64,000 bases of DNA from positions 129,792,230 to 129,856,229 of the forward strand of contig CM076194.1 of assembly GCA_038277395.1 (NCBI GenBank), written 5' to 3'. Origin of the DNA: Dryocosmus kuriphilus. Its lineage: Eukaryota; Arthropoda; Insecta; Hymenoptera; Cynipidae. This document shows positions 41,650 to 53,229 of the stretch, one piece after another. The notes beneath the pieces are model-generated. The model saw nothing but the letters and a program-made list of their open reading frames with translations, made no database searches and was not told the DNA's origin. Position 1 is the stretch's first letter. The number at the start of each line of letters is the position of its first letter. The position numbers and the translations under genes are program-made.

Positions 41650-42961
41650 CGAAGTGTGTTCAAAAAGTAGGGTGACTTTTGATTTTTACGAAAAATTATT
41701 TATTTATTCATCAATTATTATGCTGTCCCCTTCAAAGTAACCCCCCTCAGATATAACGCACTTGAGCTAACGCTTTTTCCAATCCTAGAAGCACTTTTGA
41801 TAAGCACTTTTTGGTGTAGCCTTGTGTTCTTCCAACGATGCATTCTTTATCTCCTAAATCGTTGCAAATCTCCGTCCTTTCATGCGTCTGTTTAGTTTTG
41901 GGAACAGAAAAAAGTCGCAGGGGACTAAATCCCGTGAATATGGTGGCTGAAGCATGATTGTGGTTTTGTTTTTGGCCAAAAAGTCACGCACAAGCAACGA
42001 TGAGTGAGCAGGTGCATTGTCGTGATGCAAAAGCCATGAATTGTTTTTCCACAATTCCGTACGTTTTTGTCATATTGCTTCTCGCAAACAGTGTATAAGT
42101 TCAAGATAATACTCCTTATTGACCGTGCGATCTTGTGGTAATAACTCTTGATGTACTATGGCTCGGTTGTCGACGAAAACAGTGAGAAAAACCTTGAAAT
42201 TTGATCAAACTTGACGTGCTTTTTTCGGTCTTGGCTCTTCCGGGGTCTTCCGTTGGGCTTTGGTTTCGACATCATAACCGTATACCCATTATTCGTCACC
42301 AGTTATAACCCTTTTGAGCATATCAGGATCATTATTGATGTCATTTAACAGTTCTTGAGTGATGCTCATTTGACGGTTCTTTTGGTCAAAATTAATCAGT
42401 TTCGGAACAAATTTCACTGCCACACGTTTCATGCCCAAAACATCAGAAAAAATTGCATGTCAAGAACCAACCGAGATGCCGACTTCTTCAGCAACTTCTC
42501 TAACAGTGATTCGATGATTCCCCAACACCATATTCTTCACTTCTTCAACGCTTTCATCATTTATTGACGTGCTCGGCCGTTCAGAGTGAGATTTGTCATT
42601 GGTGTCTTCTCGGCTTTCTTGGAAGAGCTTGTACAACTTATAAACATTTTTTTTACTCAAAGTAGACTCTCCGTATGCCGCTGTCAACATTTCAAGTGTT
42701 TTGGAGTACTTAATTCCATTTTTTACACAAAATTTGATACAAGTTCTCTGATCCATTTTTTTCGACAGCAGAAAATCGAAGATCACGCTAAACACTTCTA
42801 ACCTTTACGCCTCTCACAAAGAAACTAAAAATGCTATACACTTGAAACTGTGCACATATATTCGGGATAAGTGTACCAATACAAAATTAAAAAAAATTGA
42901 AGATCGAATGTACGTAGCCCGCGAAATTTGAAAAGTCACTTTAATTTTTGAAGACACCTGT
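41650..42961 (-). mobile_element. Mariner, near full length, TA target duplication
   Basis: Terminal repeats CGAAGTGTGTTCAAAAAGTA (41650) and ACAGGTGTCTTCAAAAATTA (from 42961 inward) pair; TA is present on both sides (41648-41649; 42962-42963). At 1312 bp it has the usual mariner length. It is inserted in the FB2 interior beyond the LINE D tail. Confidence 0.9.
41704..42756 (-). pseudogene. Mariner transposase (MDQ-type family), broken
   Basis: From MDQRTCIKFCVKNGIKYSK at 42756 the N-terminal HTH region is open to VREVAEEVGISVGS, then stopped. Next come FVPKLINFDQKNRQMSITQE, LLNDINNDPDMLKRVITGDE (first catalytic Asp, followed directly by a stop in place of Ser), WVYGYDVETKA, KEYYLELIHCLREAI, WLLHHDNAPAHSSLLVRDFL (second Asp intact) and YSRDLVPCDFFLFPKLNRRM (third Asp box). 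The stop count (at least five) makes it a pseudogene, but the three acids remain. The length of about 350 codons matches the family. Confidence 0.9.
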
Positions 42962-43084
42962 TACATATATAACGCTATGTTCCTCGAACATGCGCACTGC
43001 TATTTTTCAGAATAAAAAGGTCTATGTTCATTAAATATTATGTGTACTATTTTTATTTCTACAAAATTTTTCTTATACCGCAGC

Positions 43085-43560
43085 TGAGTTTAGTAATTCC
43101 CTGAGGAAGATGTTTTTTATATCCGAATCATCGTAGCTCACCAGTGGGACGGCGGGACATTCTGCAGTGATTCAAAAGATGAAACATTGTCTGCCAAACC
43201 TGAAATTCTCTGAGGAAAATCTGTTTTTTACACCTGGATCACCTTAGTTTACCATTAGGACGACGGAAAGCTTTCAGTAATCGAAAAAGTGAAAACTAAT
43301 CCTCTGAAATTGAAATTCCCTCAAGCAGATGTTTTTTTACGCTTGGATCATTGTAGTTCACCAGTTATACGATATTTATCGAAGCTGAAATTATCTGGGG
43401 AAGATGTGTTTTTCATACCAGGATCACCTTAGTTCACTAGTGGGACGACGGGACGACCTGCATTGAACCAGAGAGTATAAAATCACCCTTCGAAGCTGAA
43501 ATTCCCTGAAGAAGATTTGTCTTGGATCATCGTAGTTCTCTGATGGGACGATGGGACTAT
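43085..43560 (-). repeat. FB2 right arm tandem units (~120 bp, four to five copies)
   Basis: The words gaaattccctgaggaagatg, tttttacacctggatcac and ttagttcaccagtgggacg recur at about 43090, 43200, 43310, 43380 and 43490. They are reverse complements of the left-arm units. Copy number differs between the arms. Confidence 0.8.
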
Positions 43561-43727
43561 ATAAAATATATAAGTAACTCATGGATAGAATATGTGTAAT
43601 ATTTTGTATAGTGGCTATGCATAGTCTCTATACAAAAATTATGCATACTTTTTCCACCTAGGTTGGACCAGCTCTGAATCATTTTCTTATCAGCTTTGAC
43701 ATAGTCCCCTGTAACTCTTTCATTCCT

Positions 43728-43750
43728 GTTTATATATATATATATATATT
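43728..43750. repeat. (TA)n microsatellite
   Basis: About 11 TA repeats (tatatatatatatata) just outside FB2. Confidence 0.9.
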
Positions 43751-43912
43751 CATTATTTTAAGAAAAATGCCCCAGAAAGTAAATCTATGTCTGAAGGTTA
43801 TATAAACTGTGTGGAATTAGATAGAGGGGAAAAAAAACCTGTTTCCGATCGAAAAAAAAAATGGAAATCCGCAAAGATGCTGGTAATTCTGGTAATTCTT
43901 GTAATTCCGGTT

Positions 43913-44032
43913 GACTCAGCGGAAAGTTGGTGAAATATGAGAAAAGGCATTGAATGCGTTGACCTTTTCTGTGACTTTCAGAGACACACTGTATAGCGCC
44001 CTAAATCCACGTAGGTGAAATTAAGGATTAAG
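43913..44032 (+). repeat. 120-bp block shared with LINE D
   Basis: Matches 37717-37836 over its whole length with about ten differences, including the long common string TTTCTGTGACTTTCAGAGAC and GTATAGCGCCCTAAATCCAC. It lies outside the FB2 right end in the same orientation. Sequence on either side differs from the LINE copy, so the block moves as a unit. The family is unknown. Confidence 0.85.
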
Positions 44033-46130
44033 ATCTCTTTTCACGCTGGTGCTGCAAACGGTTTCCACCCTCTGTGCATTCTTTGCTCCATTCTTTCCAA
44101 CCTTTCGCGCTGCTTGTTTATCTTGCCGAGTTTTTTTAAATCAAATTTTTTACGAAGCGAACCAATCCTCCTTCCTCACAAAGGAAAAAGTGCAACGATT
44201 TTTTTGCAAGCAGCCTCCATCGTTCATAAAGAAGAGTACCTTTCAGTAGACTGACATTCAACTAAATATAAAATGAAAGGAACCACGTTTTTACTGAAAT
44301 CGCAGTTTTAATATTTTAATATATAAAAGCTGCACATTTTCTGACCCTGCCAATTAATGAATTATGTATATTAATATATTATGTATATTCATGTATTAAT
44401 TGTATTCTTCGTATTGTTTTTGTTTTCTTTCTATTCTTTTGGTATTTACTGTATGTATTAATTAATGTACTAATTATAATGATTGAAATTAATCCTGGTT
44501 GTTTTTTAAACAATTTCTGTCATCTTTTTGTACAACTACTATGCGTTTCATTTACAAAGGCCCCACCTAACTTCGTTACTTCTACTCTTAACTACTAAGT
44601 GGAGAAAAATCGCAAAAAAACGGGACCTAGATCAAAATTATCCCTATTTTATTGGACATCATGTAATGTAGCAATAATACAAATTTAAAATTAATTAAAA
44701 AAAATAAGTCATGTGAAAGGTAAAAATGTGCATTTTTCGGGTGCAGTCATCGTTGCTAAATTTTAACCAAAAATAATTTTAAAATTCTGAAAAAATGCAC
44801 ACAAATTCCTTGATATTTTGACTACTCATGGTTATAAATTAAAAGTCAATATTTACAAAATTATTAACGTAATGTGCAATTCATCACAAGAATGATATTT
44901 CTCTTACTTTGTACAGTACAAAGTTGCGCTTGGGCTTAAAATATTGGGCAAAATTTTGTACATACAATTATGCAAAAGTGTAATAAATAATAGCTAAAAT
45001 TAGCTTGCCCTAAACAATATTAATTTGCAAATAGTTCTATTGGGAATGGCAAATTTGAAAATAGACAAAGTGGATATTACTAAGATCTTTAATATTTCAC
45101 AATTGGAAAATTTAGTGAAGTTTTCAATAGTACTGAGTGCAGTATTGCCCCTTATAGATTTTGGAAAATGAAGTTTCCAAGATTGGAGTTTTTTTAGACC
45201 TCCACTTACTCTTCGCTTGTAATGAAATAATAAAATAGTGAAGAAACCTCTTATTTTCCTTCTTAATATGTTTCATTATTGATTTTCTTCATTGCTTTTA
45301 AATCGAGGGTAGCTCACAAGAATGTGTTCTATTGTTATAGTGCTTGTCCACGAGCTCAACTTGTGAAAAACTCTAACTCTATTTCAAGATTTTGATAAGT
45401 ATTAATATAAAATCTAACCTTATAATAAAACACTTTTAGTACATAAATAAAGTGCTTGACTTTACAGAACGAAAAGTTTTATCTTTGATATGAATTTTAA
45501 GAAACTCAGTAGTCCTATTTGAATTTAATTAAATAATGATCGAATTCTTTACTTTATTAAAATATGTTTAACTTTAGTTTAAATTAAAACTCCAAATAAA
45601 GTTAATATGCAGTCATGCAATAAATTAAAATACTGTTTCAGAGAATAGCAGCTCAATTTTAATGTCTAGTTTGCTTATAATTAAATCATGAGCAGGGCTT
45701 ATTGATTATTATAGAAGAAAAGCTATTGACCCTGTTTGAAAATCGTTACTGTTGATAAAATCGATAAGGAGTCGAGCGCTCTTCAATTTCTTCTGGCTGG
45801 TTTGAACAAGAAAAGCAAGTTTTATTGAAACGAATCTACTTTCGATTATTCGTCTAAATATCTCGCCTATAGTTGTACGAGGCGAACTTTTTCAACCTCT
45901 GAAAAACCTGCACTTTTCGATTCAGTTTCATTCGCGTATGCTTTCTCCAAAGCACAATTCAATTTCTTGGCGTTCTTGAAGATACTACTAAATTTCACAA
46001 GAAACGTTTCTGCTGTTTTATATATATAGTTTGGCTTTCAACATTGAGGAGAAAATTTTCCGCTCATTTTAGACTGCTTTTGTGTCGCTGGGTTGGTGAC
46101 ATTAGAGTCGCTGAGAGGGAAATCCCCTCA
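44033..46130. other. AT-rich, no gene supported
   Basis: A plus frame 44015-44254 and its minus-strand counterpart (with LKKLGKINKQRERLERMEQR, about 44160-44080) have some protein character but no motif I recognise. The remainder to 46130 is AT-rich without arrays or inverted repeats of note. Confidence 0.4.
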
Positions 46131-46440
46131 GTGTTTTTATCGTTTATATTCGGAATGGAGGTATGACGGAAGGGTCAGAGGGTAGTTCGCGTTGCTGAAA
46201 ATCAAACTATGCTGACCATGTAGAGGGGACGTTGTTGTTCCGGAATTTCAAGATTTACACGTCCGGAATTGATGGACTCACGGGAGTAGAGGTACAGGGC
46301 CGCTTTTGGATACACTGGCATTAGTGCCTGTCCGTGTGAGCTGGAATTAGTGTGAGTGTGTATCTGTGTGAATCGAGTGGAGTGGATAAAAATAGGATGA
46401 CGCCATAGTTACGGTGAGTCACTTCCGGTGATAAGAATGT
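46131..46440 (+). other. GC-richer unique-looking stretch, exon-like
   Basis: This stretch stands out from its AT-rich surroundings, has no stop-free frame of note, and contains a strong donor-like string TTACG|GTGAGT near 46406-46416. It could be a non-coding first exon of a host gene, or an old element end. There is no acceptor or downstream coding exon I can pair with it. Confidence 0.2.
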
Positions 46441-46474
46441 TGACGTCTGGTATCTCATAGTTTTCTTATCTTAA

Positions 46475-46735
46475 CATAAACAATGGGTATCAAATTACAT
46501 AAAATTCTGAGAAATTGTGAAACAATAGTATCAGGTTACATGAAATTCTTGAGAGATGACGTCCTATTACATATTTTCATTCAAGTTCAAACAGGATTTA
46601 TCCCCACTCTCTAGAAATTTAACGTAAACAATGGTATCAAGTTACATAGAATTCTGATAGATGACACCATATTGCATATTTTCATGCAAATCTAATCAAG
46701 TTTCCCATCTCTGTTAAACATAAACATATGTTATA
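46475..46735. repeat. Diverged tandem repeat, ~75- and ~160-bp periods
   Basis: acaat(gg)gtatcaaattacat(a)aaattct recurs at 46480, 46522 and 46631, and gatgac(gtc/acc)ctattacatattttcat at 46554 and 46654. Copies are diverged; no coding content. Confidence 0.65.
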
Positions 46736-47039
46736 AACCACTAATTATTATTATTTATTGCAGAATTAGTACTCGTAGACTTGTTCGTAAGTTCGGAGGA
46801 ATTCAAACTGACAACTAGAATTTATCTAGTTGCTTATTTTTATTTTTATCGTGGGGAAGTTGATTTTCCAACTCCTGTATGGAGTCCAACTGACAATTAA
46901 TTTTATTCATTTTTAGGAAGGGACAAAGTATATAGTCAAACACGGTGATTTAGGGTAGCTCAAGTACGCTTCGGAATGACATGTTTTTATTTTTCTAAAC
47001 AAAAAGTTTTAATTTAGTTACACTATCTAGTGGTTGTAT

Positions 47040-48230
47040 ATAAATGTAACCTACATCTACCGTCCCCTTATTCGAGAATACGAGAGAGGGAGCGGGCAAA
47101 AGAAATGAAATATCTTTTATACACTTACTTGGTACGTCGTTACAATTTTACTTGGCGCGAGAGAGTTTTCAGAGTTCCTACTCAGTGATGGATATCACCT
47201 TCCAAGTATGTTCCTGCTCGGGGTTCCGGTGTGACCGCTGTATCCCGACCGAATGAGTTTCCGACTCTCACTAGGTGGTTGGTGTTAATGTGTGCTGAGA
47301 TCACTTTTACGTTAAATTTAAAGCCCTTAGCAGGTTGACTCTTAGTTAGACTTTAATTTGTGTAAAAGCTACACTTTTAAAGAAACCCTTAATTTATTTA
47401 AGGATTTCACCTCCACACAATAACTTTTATTTTTTTCGTTCGGTACACTTTCTCCGGGATACACTTAGTCACTCCACGGAATCCCGAACGGACGGATCTC
47501 GAGCGGTGTGTAATAACCACCACTCAGTGACCAATATTCGACCTCGAGAACAAGTAGAGCGGCGTTACTTGGTAGGCTTGATCGGTCGAACATTGGGGAA
47601 GAGACTGCTAAGAGTTTGTCGACTTCGGCAACGATTTTGGGTGGTGAGTGCAACACGCCGGGAAGGGATTTTTGCTGAGTTTTGAACTTGTTGATTGTAG
47701 AAATCGGTAAGCGTGAAAGAGTTCATGCGCTTGACGTTAAAAGAATCTGCTGACCTTAAAGTTCGTCGACATTTGGCTATTGCTACACGTGAACTCTTTC
47801 CACATGGCTGATTCCAGAGTTTATTAAACTTTAATAATTTCTTAAGCATGGTATTCCGGGTTATTTCTGCATTTCTAAATTTCAGCGATTAGAATGCTGT
47901 ACGCAAGCTAGCAAAGAGGGGGGTCATGGGCAGAAGCATTATCTCTGCCCGGCGATACACCTGGCACGTGCCTTCGTAAGTCATTCTGCCTCTCTTTCTC
48001 TAGCTCCCGTATTCCCATGATGCATACATATGATTAGACACACAAAATTTTGCGTGTTACAGATACGCTCGTGACACATACGTACCTATACTTTTGTGAT
48101 AGCAATAGGAAAAAGTTCTAAGAAATTAGATCAAAATTTTAAAGAATCAATTCCCATCCCGTTTGAACATAAACATGCATATCATATTATACTGTATTCA
48201 TAACAAGAAACAATTCTAAGAAATTAGGTA
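47040..48230 (-). other. Unassigned region, possible LTR-like block and short frame
   Basis: 47090-48000 is GC-richer than its surroundings. A 94-codon minus frame (47565-47849) reads basic and Ser/Arg-rich (FNVKRMNSFTLTDFYNQQ) and stops where a block starts that reads TAACGCCGCTCTAC on the minus strand and runs to GGTTACA near 47040. Start and end are weakly LTR-like, but there is no second copy, primer site or pol sequence, so I leave it unassigned. Confidence 0.25.
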
Positions 48231-48239
48231 ACAATTTTT

Positions 48240-48790
48240 AATCCCGTACTTGCATTTATCTAAGTCTGCTGAGTGGAAGAAATTTCAGAGGACGTTTAAG
48301 ACTATGGAATTATCTTTCAAGGGAGAGTTTTTACAGCTAAAAAGGGAAAGGAGAATTGATTTTGGAAATTTTTGAATGATTTTTCAAATATCAAATGACG
48401 AGTATTTGATAACACTGGAACGAATAGATGAAGAATCAACTAAATCTCACTATCCGTTCTCAATGAGGAAGACTACATTCATCATTCTCAGCGAAGTTCT
48501 CCTCTGTGTGAATCAACATTTAAATTATTTAGTGCAGATACCACTTAAAAGTGCTAAGACTGTATTATTAAAAGTGTTGTGCAAATCGTTTCTGATGCAG
48601 TGAAATCACCTAAGATTCATTCTGTTGCTTCGTATGTGAAAGCAAATCATGAATGTTTGTTAAAAAGTATTTTGAAGGAGAAACATTCAAGTTTCAAATC
48701 TTTGCATCCTGATAAGCTGTTTTTAGAATTAATTACGTTTCACTTGAATAAAATGTCTGCAGAAATTGTACATTGCATTTTACATTAAAA
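48240..48790 (+). pseudogene. Unrecognised broken coding remnant
   Basis: Three consecutive frames, AEWKKFQRTFKTMELSFKGE (about 48270), 48376-48603 and 48579-48788 (DAVKSPKIHSVASYVKANHE, ELITFHLNKMSAEI), look like pieces of one protein broken by a stop at about 48373 and a frameshift near 48590. I do not recognise it. It lies on the plus strand, next to the Polinton integrase on the minus strand, so it may or may not belong to that element. Confidence 0.3.
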
Positions 48791-49296
48791 TTGAGTGTGT
48801 ATATATTAAATGTATAATTTAATGGTGTGAAGATATTGTACCGTATGATAGAAAATATTTTCAATAAAATATGAAACTGTACAAACAATCTGTTTTCTTT
48901 ACTTTTATAATAATAATAATAGTAAAAAAAATAAAAAAATAAAAGTAAGTGTGACCATTAAAATAATGGTCCTGTGGCATGTAATCTTAAAGCGTTAAAA
49001 AATTTTTTTTTTGCCAATTGTATATTAAATACTGATATGAGATGCTCGCGTGTCATAGCTTAGCGCCGAGGACGTTCACTCGACAATCTAAAGAAGAAGA
49101 ATGAGGACGAGGAGTATGGAAGTAGATCAAGTTTCATATAGGTTATGATTGTAATTCTTTTAGTCATGATTATAACTTTTTAAAAATCTTTATTGAAATA
49201 TAACTGAGTCTAAATACATTCGAAATACCTTACAAATCAGATTTACTTATCCAGCTATTATGAGAATCATCAAAACCTAGCCATTTTACAAATATC

Positions 49297-50000
49297 TTAT
49301 CTTTGCTTCTTTTCATCGGGATTTTCAACTTTAAGTAACTCTTGTTCGTAAAAACTACCCATAATGGGCTGATCTTGATAATAATCTTTAAGCATATACG
49401 AGATAGGCACTGTATTTTTGATGTCTCTTATAGTAAATATTTCAATAGTCCAGTTCGATGTATAGCCTTTCTCAAAAACATGTTTAAATTTACTTACTCG
49501 AACTTTTTCATTAATCTTAAACTTTAAGTCTAGATTAACATTTTCGGCTTGAAATTTCTTGTATACATTTAACAATAATTGTTTCTCATGCTTAGCTGTC
49601 ACTTCTTTATGTTTCATTCCTATAGTTCGATGCTTATCATTATTGTACGAGGACACCAAATTAGATAAAATATTCAACCATTTATAATTCCCTTGCATAC
49701 TAAATTGCTTCCACATTTTATTCTTTAAAGTTCTATTAAATCGCTCGCAGATAGATGCCTTTAAATTACTATATGTAGAGTATACATTAATACTATATTC
49801 TTTCATAAGATCTTGAAAAGTAGAGCTATAAAATTATTTTCCACTATCCACTTGTAAATGTTTAGGTATATGTTTTCCCATGAGAACAGACTTTATTGCA
49901 GCAGTAACGTTTTCACCTTTCTTCGGTTTTACCGGAACTGCCCAGGTGAATCTTGGAAATACATCGATAATTGTTAATATAATTTCCATGTAACCTGATA
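49297..50000 (-). pseudogene. Polinton/Maverick integrase (C-terminal two thirds)
   Basis: Minus-strand reading from about 50000: DVFPRFTWAVPVKPKKGENV, then PKHLQVDSGK followed by a stop where GKEF is expected, FYSSTFQDLMKEYSINVYST and YSNLKASICERFNRTLKNKM (catalytic Glu). Next comes the WLNILSNLVSSYNNDKHRTI helix and a KFKINEKVRVSKFKHVFEKG beta domain, ending SFYEQELLKVENPD. D, D and E of the rve core are present. The usual chromodomain after the last block and the N-terminal zinc region are absent. One stop separates the 49297-49806 frame from its upstream part. Confidence 0.85.
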
Positions 50001-50025
50001 CTATTGTTTATGCAATTTCTCCCTA

Positions 50026-50850
50026 AAATGCTATAAAATAATTTTAAAATGTTTAAATAGTGTGTTTCCCAATGAAAATCAAAGAGTGAATCGATAAGGA
50101 ATAGGTTACTCAAAGTCTGTGATCAATGAAGAGAGGACGGTCTAATGCAAATATAAACGTATGGTAACGTACATAAGAATTATGTAATTTGGAGGCATGT
50201 AATCGAGTGTGAACTCTAGTCAAATAAACCTGAAGTTATAAACAGTCAAGCTGACTACAATATACCATACTATAGTATACTATATGGTGCAGTGGGTGAA
50301 GGAGTTATTAAATCTAAACATTTTAATCTGCACTTTGGTTTCAAGTATGATGATGATTTGGTGTCAGTTGAGCAAGCTTGATTAAAGGACTCATACTTTC
50401 TATTTTAATTCCAAAATCTACATTTATTGTACTGAAAGAACTCAACCTGTATACCGATCAACGTTTTTAATGAAGCAGTTTCAATGAATGAAAGAGTTTA
50501 TAGTTGGAACTATTGCAGAAGGTTTGTGTGTTTAAAAAAGTACAGTAAGCGGTATGAAAAAAAGGTTTTGCAATATATAAGATAAAATTATAACAAAACT
50601 AAAGAAGAATGTTGTCACAAATACCTTTTTCTCAAAATATAAATATTTACTGAGGAGAAGGAGGACGTCATACTTAAATAAAATACTCAAAATTTTGCAC
50701 TCAACGATTACAAGCCTTAGACCGTCAGTTTGAAACTCTAAAACTGAGATGAGTCCCTTGAATTTTTATAATAACCAAAATGAGTGCGAGTGAAAGAAAT
50801 GAAAAAGTATATATGCATTTAAAATTATATTTCATAAATAAGTACATATT
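50026..50850 (+). repeat. Polinton-region direct repeat, copy 1
   Basis: Matches 52296-53100 at an offset of about 2.27 kb. Shared strings include gtgaatcgataaggaatagg, acgtatggtaacgtacataa, gatgatgatttggtgtcagt and tttttataataaccaaaa. The copy ends in an ATG (50780) that opens MSASERNEKVYMHL. Its promoter-like AT-rich upstream and repeated ATG module suggest the 5' end of a small gene. Confidence 0.85.
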
Positions 50851-51309
50851 AGACATTTTATTCATTCAGAGTAATTTAACAAAACGTAAGTCTAATGTTT
50901 GTATGCTGAGAGTTCGATCTCACAAGTCACATGAGGTCATGCACAGGCAGGAAATCAGATATTAAGTAAATTCCAAGACCTAAAGTTATTGATGAAACTT
51001 ATGCTCTTATATTTTAGCCTACAAAAATATTTCCGAGAATTTATCAGGCTTACATTGACCTGTTTCGTTTTTACTCGGCATATCAATAAACTAAAGAGCT
51101 AGTATTACTGTACCACGATGAAAGAATATTCTCTCAATATATATCCAGATTAAACATTTTTCATAGCAAGTATGAGACCAATATTGTAATATAATATGCA
51201 GTGAAAAAGATAAGAGCGTTGAGTGGATGGTGTGATGCATTAATTTAAATATATTTCATGCATGGGAATTTATAATAGACTAAAGAAGATTCTGGTAATG
51301 CGTTTTACA

Positions 51310-51970
51310 AGTATCTTAATAACATATTGAAATTTTGTAATGTTCATAATATGATTCTTGGAAAAAAAGGGATCATGTCCATGCTAAATAAAAAATTACT
51401 TAAAAGAGCAATTGTACTGTTGAAAATATGCAGAAATAGCTTAAAGTCTTTCCTTTCAAGGAAATTTTCAAAGAATTTATGCATGTAATTTTTAAGCCTA
51501 ACCAATGTTAGACTTACATTTTTTGACCAATTCTTTGGAAATGTGACATCAGCTTCCTGTTAGAAAATATTAAAGGGAAAGCTGCTAAGGAATTAGTTAG
51601 CGAAAAAGCAAAAGAAATAAATGGAGACGAGTGATGCATACTTATGGAATGTACAAAACTAATTGATTCAATATTTCTTATTTGATTTACTGTAAATAAT
51701 TCTGCTATCCAATTTAATGTATAAGCTTTCTCAAAATATGTTTATGTTTATTGAGGAGCTACTAAAAATACTAAAAATATTATTTAATACTGTCGCAATC
51801 CCACCTATTTCAATAACGATTGAAATGCTTAATGCTAAATTTAATGTTAATAATATGATTCTTGGGAAAAAAGGATTCATGTCCATGCTAAATAGAAAAT
51901 TAATTAGAAGAGCAATTGTACAGTTCAAAATATGTAGAAATAATTTAAAGTCTTTCCTACATATTTATTA
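51310..51970 (+). repeat. Coding-like internal repeat, two copies
   Basis: 51345-51480 and 51840-51960 both read NMILGKKG(I/F)MSMLN(K/R)KL, then R(A)IV-KICRN(S/N)LKSFL. The second copy lies in an 84-codon open frame (51717-51971). The shared peptide suggests a once-functional protein module of unknown role. Non-coding flanks (aatgttagac, ccaaccaatg) also recur at 51500 and 52230. Confidence 0.6.
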
Positions 51971-52295
51971 GAGATAAAAAGTAATGTGATTTTAACATTT
52001 CTCATTTCGTTACATGATTTCAGACATTAAAATAAATATGTCTATTACACTTTTCGAGATAAACTACTACAATATAATTTTATTAGGTAATTGTTGAAAA
52101 TCGGCTATTAGTAAAGATCAAAGGGATAACACTAAGGAATTAATAAAGAGATGATATTAGATGGGCGAAGCACAACTATGTAATGTTTAAACAATTTATT
52201 TGCTCATAAATCTTAAACCCAACCAATGTTAGACCTAGGTAGATCAACATAAGTCTTACGTTTTACGAAATTCTTTAAAAATATTGCAACATATT

Positions 52296-53100
52296 CCTCA
52301 AATGCTATAACATAGTTTTAAAATGTTTAAATAGTGTATTTACCAATAAAAATCGAAGCGTGAATCGATAAGGAATAGGTTACTCAAAATCTTTGATCAA
52401 TGAAGAGAGTACTGTCTAATGCAAATATAAACGTATGGTAACGTACATAAGAATGATGTAATTTGGAGGCACGGAATCGAGTATGAACTCTAGTGAAATA
52501 AACCTGAATTTATAAACAGTCAAGCTGACTATAATATACCATATTATACTATACTATATGGGGCAGTGGGCGAAGGAGTTATTACATCTAAACATTTTAA
52601 TCTGCACTTTGGTTTCTAGTATGATGATGATTTGGTGTCAGTTGAGCAAGCTTGATTAAAGGACTCATGCTTCCCATTTGAATTCCAAACTCTACATTTA
52701 TTGTATTGAAAGAACTCAACCCGTACACCGGTCAATGTTTTTAATGAAGCAGTTTCAACGAATGAACGAGTTTATAGTTCGAACTATTGCAGAAGATTTG
52801 TGAGTTTAAAAAGGTGCAGTACGCAGTGTGAAAAAAATGTTGCAATATATTAGACAAAATTATGACAAAACTAAAGAAAAATGTCGTCATAAATACGTGT
52901 TTCTCAAAACCTGTTTATAAATATTTACTGAGTAGGAGGAAGAGGAGGACGTTATACTTAAATAAAGTACTCACCGTCAGTTAGAAACTCTAAAACTGAG
53001 ATGGGTCTCTTGAATTTTTATAATAACCAAAACGAGTGCTGTGGAAAGGAATTAAAAAGTAGATATGCATTTAAAATTATATTTCATAAACAAGTACCTA
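52296..53100 (+). repeat. Polinton-region direct repeat, copy 2
   Basis: Second copy of the 50026-50850 unit. The start codon is ACG here (53029-53031) instead of ATG, and an in-frame TAA follows within eight codons. Confidence 0.85.
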
Positions 53101-53229
53101 TTACAATTAAAAAGTACTTTAAATTTAACTTATTAAAAGAACTGTATAATATTGAGTAATAGAAAAAACTATTTCATACATACTTAGAGCTGTGTTGAGT
53201 CTACTTTTTTAAATTTCATTTACTGTAAA

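Larger units (their letters stand above)
35761..43668. mobile_element. Fold-back-like element FB2 with ~120-bp repeat arms, hosting two later insertions
   Basis: Left arm 35761-36260 and right arm 43085-43668 are inverted relatives. Outer ends: tccagccgtgggcggaaaaa (35761) against tccaacctaggtggaaaaag read inward from 43668; then ttatgcataat and ccactacacaaaatattac match. Inner parts are ~120-bp tandem units, about three on the left and four or five on the right. The interior is now mostly an R1-type LINE (36437-41296) and a mariner (41650-42961). The native interior left is 36260-36436, 41309-41649 and 42962-43085. Confidence 0.65.

Noticed and set aside
47040..47572. Solo LTR
   Set aside because: Only weak TG/CA-like ends, no second copy, no primer-binding site and no LTR-element coding sequence next to it; kept only as an unassigned region.
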